Assembly: GCA_012932295.1 (NCBI GenBank)
Contig: JAAONU010000006.1
Location: forward strand, 27,740,882 to 27,804,881
Origin: Cyclina sinensis
Lineage: Eukaryota; Mollusca; Bivalvia; Venerida; Veneridae
DNA length: 64,000 bases
Reading direction: 5' to 3'
Part shown: positions 1-10,607 of the stretch, piece after piece
Numbering within the stretch: the stretch's first letter is position 1
Layout of the letters: every line of letters starts with the position of its first letter
The notes under the pieces: generated by a model
The model's database searches: none
What the model saw: the letters and a program-made list of their open reading frames with translations, nothing else
What the model was told of the DNA's origin: nothing
Program-made: the position numbers and the translations under genes

Positions 1-2007
1 AGACTTATTGTAAACAATGAAGAAATAACTACTCAACAAGAAATAATGAAAGAAGAGGATTTTTATCTTTAAAAAAAGTATATACAGGAAAAGAACAACC
101 AATTCTAAATAACAAATACGTTACAAGTTTAAGTGAAATGGGTAATCAAAAAACTCGAGGCTCAGATGGTCTAGCAGTAGAATTATAAATACTATTTTGG
201 GATGACTTAAAGACTTTTCTTGTGGAATTTTTAAATCACTCATATAGTTCTGAACACCTAACACAACTTCAAAAACAGAGTATTATAATTTTACTACCCA
301 ATCAAAACAAAGATACAACGAATTTATCTAATTTGTGGCCAAACAGCTTGCTTAATATTGATTTTAAGATTGTAACGAAAGCTTTATCAGACAGACGGAA
401 AAAAGTAATCGATTCAATAATTGATAACACGCAAACCGGTTTTATCAAATGTAGAAACATTGTAGAAAATATTAGACTACTAATGGAAACAATAAAATAT
501 TTAAAATTAAATAACGAACCAGGTTTGCTTCTCTTCACAGATTTTGAAAAAGCTTTTGACAGCGTATACCATGATATCATATGAAAATGTTTAAAGTTTT
601 TTATAATTTCAGTGAATCATTCATAAAATGGATTAAACCATTTTATAATGATGGTGTGAAACCACCAAATAGATTCTTTCTTTATTCAATATAAAATTCA
701 CTAAGTTCACAGGACTGTAAAACATAGCAAAACCTTTTTTAAATAGCTTTAATTTACATATTCTTGTAGATCTATATCTGTACTCATGAAAAATAGCAAG
801 AAAAGTGGGGGTTTTGTTTCAAACAAGAAAGATAATTCTGCTCATGTGAACTTACCCATAAAATTAACAAAATACTTGAGCTAATTTTCAGATTGGGGTA
901 TGTGAAACAATGTCACATTGTGAATTCTATTCTGAATGTATATGAGCATAAAATTGCTACCACACAATAAAAAATAGTCAAACAAAATGATTCCAGCAAA
1001 AAAAATACACAGATAAGGGCAAAAATGTTAAAAATAGCCAAGAAAACTGAGAACTATTTCTAGCCGCCATTATGCGGGTACCATTTTTTGAGCTCCAGTA
1101 GACTGAATTGGTGGTTTCATACCTGATATAGTCAGCGTGATTTTAAATAATGGACATTTTTTGGAACCAATACCTATTCGCCATTGAGTAAGACAAGGTT
1201 ATCCTCTATCGTCTTCCTTATTTGTGATATGTATTGAAGTTCTATCAAATTATATATAATGATAATAAAGAGAATTATGAAAAATAAAAAGAACATTAAA
1301 CAAACTCTATTTGCCGACGATGCAAGATTAATTTAACAATGGTAAAAAAAATCTTTTAAGAAACTAATAGATGTACTAGAAAATTTCGAAAAAGCTTCAA
1401 GTTAAAAACTGAATAGCCAGATCTCAACTGTTCTAAGAATTGGATCATTACGTCACGCTAACTGCTAATTTTATATATTGCAAAAACAAATTCCTTTGGA
1501 CTTCACAATCAGCAACAACCATGGGTATGACCTTTACCAATAATCCTGAAGAAAACATTTGTATTAACCTTGAACCAAAACTTTTGAATTTAAAAAATTG
1601 CTTGAAACAATAGGAACATTGAAAGTTCCACTACTTGGAAAAGTTACAGTAATTAAATCATTTACTTTACCAAAGCAAATATACCCATTAACAGTTTTCA
1701 GAAACAATCAATGACATAAAGAAAACGGGGGGGGGGGGTAATTTTATGTAATAAAAAAAAAAACAGAAAAAAGTAAAAAGAAAAATTATCAATTCGCAGT
1801 ATGAAAACGAGGAACTGAAAATGATTGACATTTCTTAATTTCTAAAATGCCTTGAAAGCAAGTTGGGTTAAAAGGATTACTGATAAAAATAACAATTGGG
1901 AATGGAATATCTTTTATGAAAATCTAATGGAACAATTTGATGGGTCATTAATATTTGACTGTAATTTAGGCAATCAAGAAATAAAAGAAATAAATAACAC
2001 ATTTTTA
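1..2007 (+). pseudogene. 5' part of a dead LINE (L1/Tx1-like reverse transcriptase)
   Basis: Degraded non-LTR reverse transcriptase. The longest open piece (222-584) carries an L1-type block: a QKQSIIILLP-like strand, then SLLN.DFKI, then QTGFI, and the motif A core LLFTDFEKAFDSV. After an insertion the frame resumes near 1130 with a VRQGYPLSSSLF-like motif B (about 1180-1215) and motif C as LFADDA (about 1307-1324). Further C-terminal coding remains at 1852-2005. Many stops and frameshifts show that it is dead. The element continues at 4621 after a 2.6-kb insertion. The 5' end lies outside the window or is lost. The family name is tentative. Confidence 0.85.
653..1123. mobile_element. MITE-like TIR element inside the LINE RT domain
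   Basis: The LINE reading frame breaks near 655 (after FYNDGV) and resumes near 1125 (SVILNNGHF). The inserted segment is bounded by inverted copies of TGAAACCACCAA (left 656-669, right about 1106-1118), extended imperfectly to about 17 bp. No open frame is seen inside. The target duplication is unclear; TG and TA sit at the two edges, so a degenerate TA duplication is possible. Confidence 0.6.
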
Positions 2008-2229
2008 GCTCACCTGAGCACTGCTCAGGGTGAGCTTTTGGGATCGTTGATTGTCCGGCGTCCGTCAGCGTGCGTCGTGCGTCGTCAACAATTTAACTTG
2101 TAGCCAACATTTACAAAACATGCCTGGGATATTCCTTGCATGACGCTCTACCAAAGTTGTTCAAAGAATTAAATTCCATCAAGAACTCTGGTTGCTATGG
2201 CAACTTAAAGGAAAAACTTTAAAAATCTT

Positions 2230-2860
2230 CTAGTCTGAAACCACAATGTCTCGAGCCTTAAGATTTGGTATGTAGCATTGTCTAAAAGACCTCTACCAAG
2301 TTTGTTCAAATTATACCCCCGGGGTCAAATTTGGCTCCGCCCGGGGGTCAATTGATTTTACATAGGCTTATATAGTGAAACTTTAAAAATCTTCTTGTCT
2401 GAAACCACAAGGCCCTGAGGTTAAGATTTGGTATGTAGCATTGTGTAGTGGACCTCTACCAAGTTTGTTCAAGTTATGCCTCTGGGGTCAAATTTGGCCC
2501 TACCCTGGGGTTATTGGTTTTACATAGCTTTATATAGGAAAAAAATCGAAAATCTTCTTGTCTGAAACCACAATGCCACAAGCCTTAAGATTGGGTATGT
2601 AGCATTGTCTAGTGGACCTCTACCAAGTTTGTTCAAATAATGCTCCTGGGGTCAAAATTGGCCCCACCTCGGGGGTCAATTGATTTTGCATAGGGCACCT
2701 TGAAAATCTTCTTGTCTAAAACCACATAAGCCTGAGCCTTAAGATTTGGTATGTAGCATTGTCTAGTGGACTTCTGCCAATTTAGTTCAAACAAAATCCC
2801 TGGCCCCACCCTGGAGTCATTGGTTTTACATAGTGAAAACTTTGAAAATCTTCTTGTATA
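2230..2860. repeat. Tandem sub-repeats, ~145-bp unit, ~4 copies
   Basis: Units share a TCTTGTCTGAAACCACA block, a GGTATGTAGCATTGTCTAG block, a CCTCTACCAAGTTTGTTCAA block and a GGGGTCAATTTGGCCC-like block. Copies diverge by substitutions and small indels. This is internal filler of the hairpin-ended element. Confidence 0.75.
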
Positions 2861-2864
2861 ATGA

Positions 2865-4560
2865 CAGGTAACATTTTCAGTCCCAAAAAATCTGGAAATT
2901 TGTCTGAAAGGTTGCTTCTATGATTTCTCACTCAAGTTCAAAAATGGGTCGTCTGGATTCAAAAACTAGGTCACAGAGCTTAAAAATAGAACAACCTTGT
3001 TAACACTCTAGAGGATACATTTTCAGTCAAAATTTCCCAGAAATTTGTCAGAAAGGATATTTTAATGATTTCTAGCTAAAGTGTGAATATGGATCATCTG
3101 GGGTCAAAAACTAGGTCGCATAGCTCAAATATTGAAAATCCTTGTTAACACTCTAGAGGTAACATTTTCAGTCCAAATAACCTAAAGATCTGTCAGAAAG
3201 GTTGTTTTAATGATTTCTAGCTCAAGTTTGAATATGGGTCATCTGGGTCAAAAACTAGGTCACAGAGCCCAAAAATAGACAAATAACTTGTTAACACTCT
3301 AGAGGCTACTTTGCAGTCCAAATATTCTGTAATTTTATCAGAAAGGTTGTTTTAATTGTTTTTTTAAGCTCAGATTCGAATATGGGTTATCTGTGGTAAA
3401 AAACTAGGTCCGCCCGCTTAGCTCAATAGATAGAGCACTGGATTAGTAATCCATCGGTCGTTGGTTCGACCCCTGGGCAGGGTAAAATTTCTCCGTGACA
3501 ATTGTTCTCAGACATTGTGTCTTATGTTCATTTGTCTCTCACCGCTGATTCAGAGTAGATCATGTAGGGACAGTAGTCAGTCACTTGCGGAGAAATTGGC
3601 AATTACTGGTTAGTTATCCAGGAAAACCGGTTAGGTGAACTGACCGCCGTGATATAACAAATGCTGAAATCGGCGTTAAACCCCAAAACAAACAGACCCC
3701 AAATATGGAAAAAACCTTGTTAACACCCTAGTGGTAACATTTTTGGTTCAAACAACCTTGAAATTTGTCAGAAAGATTGTTTCAATGATTTCTAGCTCAA
3801 TTTTGAATATGGGTTATCTGAGACCAAAAACTAGATCACAGTGCCAAAAAATAGAAAAACCTTGTTAATGCTCTAGAGGTTACACGAATATCCTTGAAAT
3901 TTGTCAGAAAGGTTGTTTCAATGATTTCTAGCTTAAATTTGGATATGGGTCATCTGGGCTCAAAACTAGGTCACAGAGCCCTAAAATGTAAAAACATTTT
4001 AACACTCTAGAGGCTACTTTTTCAGTCCAAATATCCTGGAAATTCGTCAAAAAGGTTACATCGATGTTTTCTAGCTCAAGTTCGAATATGGGTCATCTAG
4101 GTTCAAAATCTAGGACACAGACCCAAATATGGAGAAACCTTGTTAACACTCTAGAGTTAAGATTTTAATTCCAAATAACCTAGAAATTTGTCAGAAAGGT
4201 TGCTTCTATGAGTTCTAACTTGAGTTCAAATATGGGTCATCTGGAGTCATAAACTAGGTCACAGAGCTAAAAAATCGAAAAACCTTGTAAACATTCTAGA
4301 GGCTACATTTTCATTATAAATGTCCCAGAAATTTGTCAGAAGGGTTGTTTTGATGATTTGTAGCTCAAGATTGGAAATGGGTCATCTAGGGTCAAAAACT
4401 AGGTCACAGAGCCCAAATATCTAAAAACCGTTTTAACACTCTAGAGGCTACATTTTCAGTCCAAATAACCTGGAAATTTGTCAGAAAGATTGTTTCAATA
4501 ATTTCTAGGTCAAGTTCGAATATGGGTCATCTGGGGTCAATTAACCAGGTCCATAGCAAC
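2865..4560. repeat. Tandem sub-repeats, ~130-140-bp unit, ~11 copies
   Basis: Units share AACACTCTAGAGG, ATTTGTCAGAAAGGTTGTTT, GATTTCTAGCTCAAG, ATGGGTCATCTGG and AAAACTAGGTCACAGAGC blocks in fixed order. The array is broken by a SINE at 3409-3692. No open frame runs through it. Confidence 0.8.
3409..3692 (+). mobile_element. tRNA-derived SINE (tRNA-Thr-like head)
   Basis: The head (about 3409-3482) folds as a tRNA, with an A box (TTAGCTCAATAGATAGAGC) and a B box (GGTTCGACCCC). The anticodon loop TTAGTAA gives AGT, read as Thr. The acceptor stem pairs except for about one mismatch. The body ends in CGGCGTTAAACCCCAAAACA (about 3671-3690), a tail type common in molluscan SINEs. It sits inside one unit of the ~135-bp array, so it inserted after the array formed. 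No clear target duplication is seen. Confidence 0.8.
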
Positions 4561-4620
4561 TTTGTTAAAAGCAGTCATATTCAGGTGAGCGATACAGGGC
4601 CATCATGGCCCTCTTGTTAG

Positions 4621-5640
4621 AAATGTTTTGAATACATGGAATCTAATAAACACTGAACCGTCACATAATGTACAAGCAAGAAAACAAATTCTCTGGAATA
4701 ACAAATTAATAAAAAAATGCAAATGGTATATTTTACTACAAAAATGGTTGGAAAAAGAAAACGAATTAGATATATAGAACACTGCTTTGATTACAGACGA
4801 ATCGATTTCTAGTGGCTATAGGACTTTGTTTATAATATAACTGATAAGGAGTACTTAAAATACAATCAATTAAAAAGCAGTATCCCAAACAAAATAAAGT
4901 TAAAACTAATCATGGAACCAAGAAAGAACGATAACAATGAATCTTAATTCACAAAAATAGATAAATGTAAGCAACTAAATAAACTTCTTAACTCTCTACA
5001 ATTAAAAACATTATAAGAAACCTGAAATCAAAGCAGAGAGAAAGTGGGAAAATATTCTAGCTAACAATCAAATCGACTGGTCAAAGACTTACAGTCAGGT
5101 ATTTAAAAACACTATTGAGACAAAGCTTAGAAATGTTCAGTATAAATTTATTATGCATATTATTCCAACAAACAAACGTCTGTTTAAATGTAAAATAGTA
5201 AGCTCTAATCTTTGTGACATTTGCAATAGACATGAAGAAACCGTGGAGCATCTTTTCTGGAAATGTGATAAAGTACAAATACTATGGATTAATTTTTTGA
5301 TTTCATTAAATGGAAAGTAAAAATATAGTTTTAGTTTCCAGGAAGTTTGCTTTGGGATTAATTTTAAAAATAGAAACACAAAAGCAATAAATCTTATGAT
5401 ACTTGTGATGAAATACTACATTTTTCAAACGAAGAATAAGAATTTTAAATATTTAAAAAGGAGTTAACGGACGAATTAAAATAGAACAAAACATGGCACT
5501 AATGGCAAATAAAATTGAGCAACATAACAGAAAAGGGTGCTTTTTATAACTCTAAGACTTGCAATTCATAATGTAAAGATAAAATTTAGATGTTGTCTTT
5601 ATTCAAATAAATAACTCATATTCTTTTAAAAAAAAAGGAC
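4621..5640 (+). pseudogene. 3' part of the LINE with zinc-binding RT C-terminus
   Basis: The LINE frame resumes with VLNTWNLIN and continues, with stops, to a typical zf-RVT region at about 5075-5320: W..TY..VF, a LRNVQYKFIMHIIPTNKRLF stretch, then CDIC.....EETVEHLFWKC. This cysteine/histidine pattern marks the end of ORF2 in this class of LINE. It completes the element that starts at the left edge of the window. Confidence 0.8.
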
Positions 5641-6420
5641 AAATTTTGCTTACATCGACACTCATTCCATTCTATTTCTCGTTTTGTATGGGGTTTTATT
5701 TCCTGTTTTTGTCTTGTTTTTTTTTCAATAATTTCTTTCAGGGACACCTTTCCACACTCTTCTATGTTCCCGTTTTTTTGTCTCTCCTTTCACTACGGAC
5801 TATCTCTTTTTTCTTTTGTTTACTTCCCCTACAATTTATCAAAGTACATCTTCTAAAAATCTTTTGCTAATGCATATTTTTGTTGAATTAATATAAAGAT
5901 GTCTGTTAAAGATACATAACTATTAAAATACAATTGTTTGCATTGAAATAAGAAAAAAAAAAGGTAAAAAAGATACTGGCCCTCACCAGGGTACCGAGCC
6001 CCCACCCACCTCACCTGGGTACAAAATGCATCCCATTTCCTCAGTTCAACTTAGGACAAACAACTAGAACCACCAAATGCTATGGTGAGCTAAGTTAACC
6101 CTTAGCTTTTAAAACAAATGCAGCATAATGAAAAAACCAACCCTGCAGAAACTATTATAGTATCTATCACCACAACAAGAGCTTTTCAGTGCTTGTTGCA
6201 GAATGTCACTTCTGTTATAAAATGAACCACCTTCAGACTTTCGGTGGAAAAAGATTTAACAGTACTAAACTAAATTGAAATGAAATCACACCAGGAACCT
6301 GACAGTGCCAAATTCGAAGTGGAAATGGAAAACTCATATGTAAACAATATCACAAACAAAACAAAAATGCTAACAATGAAAAGTTAAGAGGTGCTTCAAA
6401 ACAACCCTATCAAAGGTAAA
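5641..6420. other. A/T-rich sequence without a recognised gene
   Basis: Contains pyrimidine-rich stretches and a short CCAC-rich patch near 6000. Both strands have only short open frames with no recognisable motif. Confidence 0.5.
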
Positions 6421-6914
6421 TACACTTTAAAAGGTGGATCAATCTCAAAGTTCATGACATCCGATTTCTAATCTGTCAGAGGCGCCAGTCAGTTACGACA
6501 CCCCTGTCGATTTGGGAGTTTTATCAACCAGTATCAATTCAAAAAAACTGTGACAACTACGAACCGTTTGTGTTCCCTAGGCGAGCAAGGAAACAATCAA
6601 ATACATTTCAGCTACTTAGAAGAATAGCCTTCAATGTGCGGGACCAAGTCGAAAAAGAACTCGACATTCAAGAGCAGCTCGACGTCACTGAAAAGGTCAC
6701 AATCCGACACCATAAATTTCAACCATTATGTGTGCTCCTGAGCCAAAGTTCCAAAAAGAAATCTGAATCTACTGATTCAGATGTTGCTGAATGCTCAAGA
6801 TATGTAACAGCGAACCCGTCTCCGTTGTCGAGCAGTTTAACATCTCTTAACATTATAATAACTGGTGATCATGGGACCAAGCATTACCATTTATGTGTTA
6901 AATTTATCAAATAG
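6421..6914 (+). CDS. Unrecognised open frame, ~164 codons
   Basis: Open from just after a stop near 6418 to TAA at 6912-6914. It has no ATG near the start, so if real it would be an exon or a gene fragment. The product is basic in the middle (RRARKQ) and has a charged helix-like stretch (VEKELDIQEQLDVTEK) and a Ser/Thr-rich tail. I do not recognise it. The downstream sequence (6915-6960) resembles repeat DNA, so it could equally be part of an old element. Confidence 0.25.
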
Positions 6915-7182
6915 GTGTCTAGTACTGGTTTTTCCAGGACAGACGGTTTGATTAACTGCCAAACTGTAAACTTGTAGAGCATATTTATGAACGCAACATC
7001 TTAATATGATTACACCCGGGTTTTAGATTTTGCTGTTAATGCGAAATTCTCATCTCCTAACTAAGAAGGGTGACCGGCTGATCTGCTTTTGGTCAGATTC
7101 CACACTAATTGTAAATTTTCGACTGTGTAGTCTGTCGTTTGAACAATTTTTTGTTAATTAATTCAAAACTTTTCTAACAGAT

Positions 7183-7321
7183 TGTCGCGGGGTCAGAAAA
7201 ATAATTTATCCAGGGCGAGACTTGAACCCGAGACCACCAGCTTACAAGTCAGGTGCTCTACCAACTGCGCTAACCGGGCTGGTGATAGTACGTTAGTAAC
7301 TATATCACCTATATCAGTTCT
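7183..7321 (-). repeat. tRNA-Thr-like repeat, copy 1
   Basis: On the - strand, 7280 to about 7210 gives a tRNA-like fold with D-arm GCGCAGTTGGTAGAGC, anticodon loop CTTGTAA (TGT, Thr) and T-arm GGGTTCAAGTC. The acceptor ends (GCCCGGT and GCCCTGG) do not pair, so this is not an intact tRNA gene. The flanks TGTCGCGGGGTCAG and CTATATCACCTATATC recur in copy 2, which marks a repeat longer than the tRNA part, probably a SINE head. Confidence 0.65.
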
Positions 7322-7434
7322 ATGGCATTCTCCCCTGCTCTATAAGAAATCGTCTTCGAATTCACATACATAGAGACTTATAATGGGAACATATACGTAG
7401 CAATGTAACAGTCACAGACCACGTTGGGCACCAA

Positions 7435-7572
7435 TGTCGCGGGGTCAGAAAAATCATTTACCCATGGGGGGACTTGAACCCGCGACCACCAGCTTACAAG
7501 TCAGGTGCTCTACCAACTGCGCTCCCGGGCTGGTGATAGTACGTCAGTAACTATATTACCTATATCGGTCCT
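7435..7572 (-). repeat. tRNA-Thr-like repeat, copy 2
   Basis: Second copy, 252 bp to the right of the first, in the same orientation and with the same flanks. The T-arm is GGGTTCAAGTC and the anticodon TGT. Positions 8-9 are AG instead of TA and the acceptor does not pair. The 113 bp between the copies holds nothing recognisable. Confidence 0.65.
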
Positions 7573-7754
7573 TTGACAATATCTGGCCAGTTCGTGTATT
7601 GTATATGTGTGTGTCCATTGCTTGAAGTGGTGTTAATAGTTTGATTCTTTTTTATGATTTTAACTTATGTCAACGCTTAATTCTGTATAATGTGTCAAAA
7701 CAATATTTAAAATTTAGATGTATTAATTAAACACTCATCTTCAGTAGACTTGCA

Positions 7755-7905
7755 TTGTTAAGCCGCAACGGTTGCGAATTAAGAACGATACGGACAATGG
7801 GACGATATGGACCAGACGATACGGACCATATTCCGGGACGATACGGACCATATTTTGGGATGTTTCCGGACAATACGGACCATGTTTAAAGATTTTATTT
7901 TCTGC
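7755..7905 (+). repeat. Left arm of a 5.1-kb-spaced inverted repeat with GACGATACGGACC units
   Basis: Contains four or five copies of a ~20-24-bp unit around ACGATACGGACCATA. The whole ~140-bp segment, from GGTTGCGAATTAAG to TTTTATTTTCTGCTGAAA, reappears inverted at 12806-12908. Confidence 0.7.
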
Positions 7906-8700
7906 TGAAAAAAAAATATTTTGATAACAAAACCCTTTGCTTTTCCCTAAAATACTTACATAAAAAATAACAATGACACCAACAATGTTATACTTGAACA
8001 CCGGTGACTACTTAAAACGAATTTAAAATTCGCTTACAAAACCAGATGACACCTGCGCCAAAACATTCAAGAGCACAAACATTCAGCACTTATAATATAC
8101 ATACTAGTAAATTTTGTGTGTTCACACCACAAATTTAACCACTTCTTAAGAAAACACAATCACTCACAGCACGTTGAAAGCATTACATTTTAATATACTT
8201 TACTAACAATAAATCGGTAAACAGCAACAATGTTTGTAACTAAAAATGAAATTCCTTATAAAAATCTTGACTTAGCAACATAAATCTTTCATTTTTGTGT
8301 GCTTCGTGGGAATCATATTATAAAATGCCCCTATTTAAAAGGTCTGCATTGACTCACAGGACTTTAGTTTTTAGTGTCCTACGTTCAACTCCAAATCTTG
8401 AGAATTTGTCTCCAAAATAATCATGTTAACTAAGGTACTTTAAAAATTACTGTTCATTGAAAAAAATATGTTAATGAGTAATTTTAAGCGCTTTTTGCAG
8501 TGTTTCTACAATTGTTTATAATTATCTTTTTTTCCGATGTTCCACTAAAAGTAATTTAAATTAAATTCTGTTATTTTGAAAACCAAGTTATTGAAAGAGA
8601 ATGGTGTGTAGATTTTCACGCTGATCGACAGTATGGCCTTACGCAGTGGATCGTCAATTTAATTTAATTTAATTTTTTTCTTAATCTGTGTGGTATCAAC
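7906..8700. other. A/T-rich sequence without a recognised gene
   Basis: No open frame with a known motif on either strand. A short (AATTT)n run lies near 8655. Confidence 0.5.
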
Positions 8701-8959
8701 AGTGCTGATTTAGGTGCAATAAACAGCATGACATGTAATAGTAGTTTCAGTTTATAATCTTTTATTATAGTGACATGTGTACAGTATCATTACATACATA
8801 TAGACATGAAAGCATACTTCAAAACACCGGGTCCAACAGGCCTATAAGTCACCTAAATAATAAATTACAGTATATCACGGATACACGTGAGATTATACAC
8901 ACAATAAAAAAAGTCAATTCGCTGTCAGAATATTTCTGATAGTAATAATTCTAACAAAC

Positions 8960-9013
<54 letters not shown>

Positions 9014-10607
9014 GGGGGGGGGGGCCTTTACAAATGTTTAAAGTGTTAATGTCCATCTTCCTCAACATAAAGGCTTTTACAACAAATTTAGCACATTTTC
9101 TCGGAAAATTATTTAGCAAGTATGAGAGTTTGTCAGCATTGTAGCTAATATATTACTAAATTAGTTATTTCTAATTTCATCATACAACGGACAGGCTAGA
9201 AGAAAATGTCTCTCGTCTTCAACCTGACCACTATTACATAATACACAATGTCTCTCATGTACGGGCTCCCACAAAGCAACCACTTTCTACTCTTAAAGGT
9301 AACATTCCACATCTAAATTGTGCATATATAGATCTTTCGTGTTTCTTTAAGTCAAGTTTCAAATATTTTTCGGACTGAAATTCAGTCTTAAATGTTCTGT
9401 ATGTTCTTAACTTTGAGACATCCCCACATTTTTGTAACCAAATTAAGTAACCGGAGTAATAACCGGACATTTTTTCACGTGCGGTATTCATATCAACTAC
9501 AGAGAGATTATCAAAGTGTTACGTTAGGTCAAGATTGGTAAGAGCCGTTTTAATCTCTGAACACCAGTTGTAATTATCTGATCCACAATCGGCTAAGAAT
9601 ACACGTTTCGTTAATCTTGGGTTATCAAGTTGAATAAAACGATTCCAGTATAGTATCAACATGAGCCACCGTCTATACCTACTTGGTAACCAACCAGTCT
9701 CACCTTAAAGTGATACCGTTGGTGTGAATCTGTGCACCGCGAGAAAGTAACGCATTGTCCGGTTATGGACCGTGTCAGCAGACTGGTACTGATTATGTCC
9801 CCATACAGATGCGCAATAATCAGAAACGGGAGTAACACAAGAGTTATAGAGTTTCTGGAAAGTGTTAAATATTATGGCTTTTCGAGATCACGGCGCCAAG
9901 GGCTCGACCTGCACCTTTTGACAACAAATCACAATTATTCTTAAAGTCATGTTTTTCGTGAAAGCAGACACTTAAATATTTATATCTGTCAGTGATTTCA
10001 ATGGTATTATTTCCTAATTTGAATTCGAATTCACATCTAGCAGCGCGTCCTTTTCTAAAGTGTACTATTTTTGATTTCTCTGTATTCACTAAGACTCGCC
10101 ACCGCTTGCACCAGGAATGCATCTTGTCTAACATACGTTGTAAGCCTAGTTCTGATTTTGCGATGAAGACAATGCCATCTGCATACAGAAGCATAGTGAT
10201 AGTTGTTTCGTTAACTTTTACTCCAAGGTCAGGGTCATTGATTTCGCTCACTAGGTCATTGACGAAGATCGATAATAAAGTAGGTGACAAATTATCTCCC
10301 TGTTTTACCCGTTGTACGGTGGAACCACTCAGTCATTTTCCCGTTTATTCTTATACACGAGCTTGAGTGACTATAAATGCTTTTGATCGACTGATATACC
10401 TTTCCATCGTTGGCATTTAATAGTAGTTTATACATCATTATGTCTCTGTCAATAAAATCAAAACATTAAGGCAGATCGATGAAGGCTGTAAATACAGAGT
10501 TATTGTTCCTTATAGTGCTATCAAGTGTAAAAAACTTGATCCTCACAATATCGGTCTGCCCTTAACCCATTCTGTTCGTCTGCTAAGATTTCATCATCAT
10601 TTAAGTA
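8701..10607 (-). pseudogene. 3' half of a second dead LINE
   Basis: On the - strand, frame fragments give the start of an RT domain (LNDDEILADEQNG, near 10600-10560) and an open block at 9865-10290. That block has a GVRQGDNLSPTLF-type motif ending in SPTLLSIFVNDL, motif C as LLYADGIVFIAKS (the second Asp of YADD has become Gly) and a KSKIVHFRK thumb-like block. The C-terminus at 9190-9490 has FRCGMLPLR and a CVLCNSGQVEDERHFLLACP zinc-knuckle-like end. Stops and frameshifts are frequent. The 3' UTR probably reaches about 8700. Confidence 0.8.
8959..9023. repeat. T51-G10 homopolymer tract
   Basis: About 51 T followed by G-rich sequence (GCGGGGGGGGGGCC) on the + strand. It lies just beyond the LINE C-terminus on the - strand, so it could be an old poly(A) tail or 3' UTR, or simple low-complexity DNA. 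Confidence 0.85.

Larger units (their letters stand above)
2005..4620. mobile_element. Hairpin-ended non-autonomous element (Helentron-like) inserted in the LINE
   Basis: A 2.6-kb segment separates two halves of one LINE coding sequence. The left end has GCTCACCTGA (2008-2017). Its exact inverse TCAGGTGAGC (4581-4590) lies about 30 bp inside the right end. It is followed by a perfect hairpin AGGGCCATCATGGCCCT (4596-4612) and CTTGTTAG. An asymmetric inverted repeat plus a 3' terminal hairpin is the layout known for Helentron/Helitron2 non-autonomous elements, so that assignment is an inference. The interior is made of tandem sub-repeats and one SINE. There is no coding sequence. Confidence 0.55.

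Noticed and set aside
7210..7531. Two functional tRNA-Thr genes
   Set aside because: The anticodon loops are good but the acceptor stems do not pair and both copies share long non-tRNA flanks, so they are tRNA-derived repeats.
7183..7572. Primer-binding site or LTRs of a retrovirus-like element
   Set aside because: No TG...CA long terminal repeats and no gag/pol between or beside the two copies.
8925..9119. - strand frame with a long poly-Lys run
   Set aside because: It is the translation of the T51 tract, next to a LINE 3' end.
9732..10366. + strand open frames over the second LINE
   Set aside because: They are antisense shadows of the - strand RT frame.
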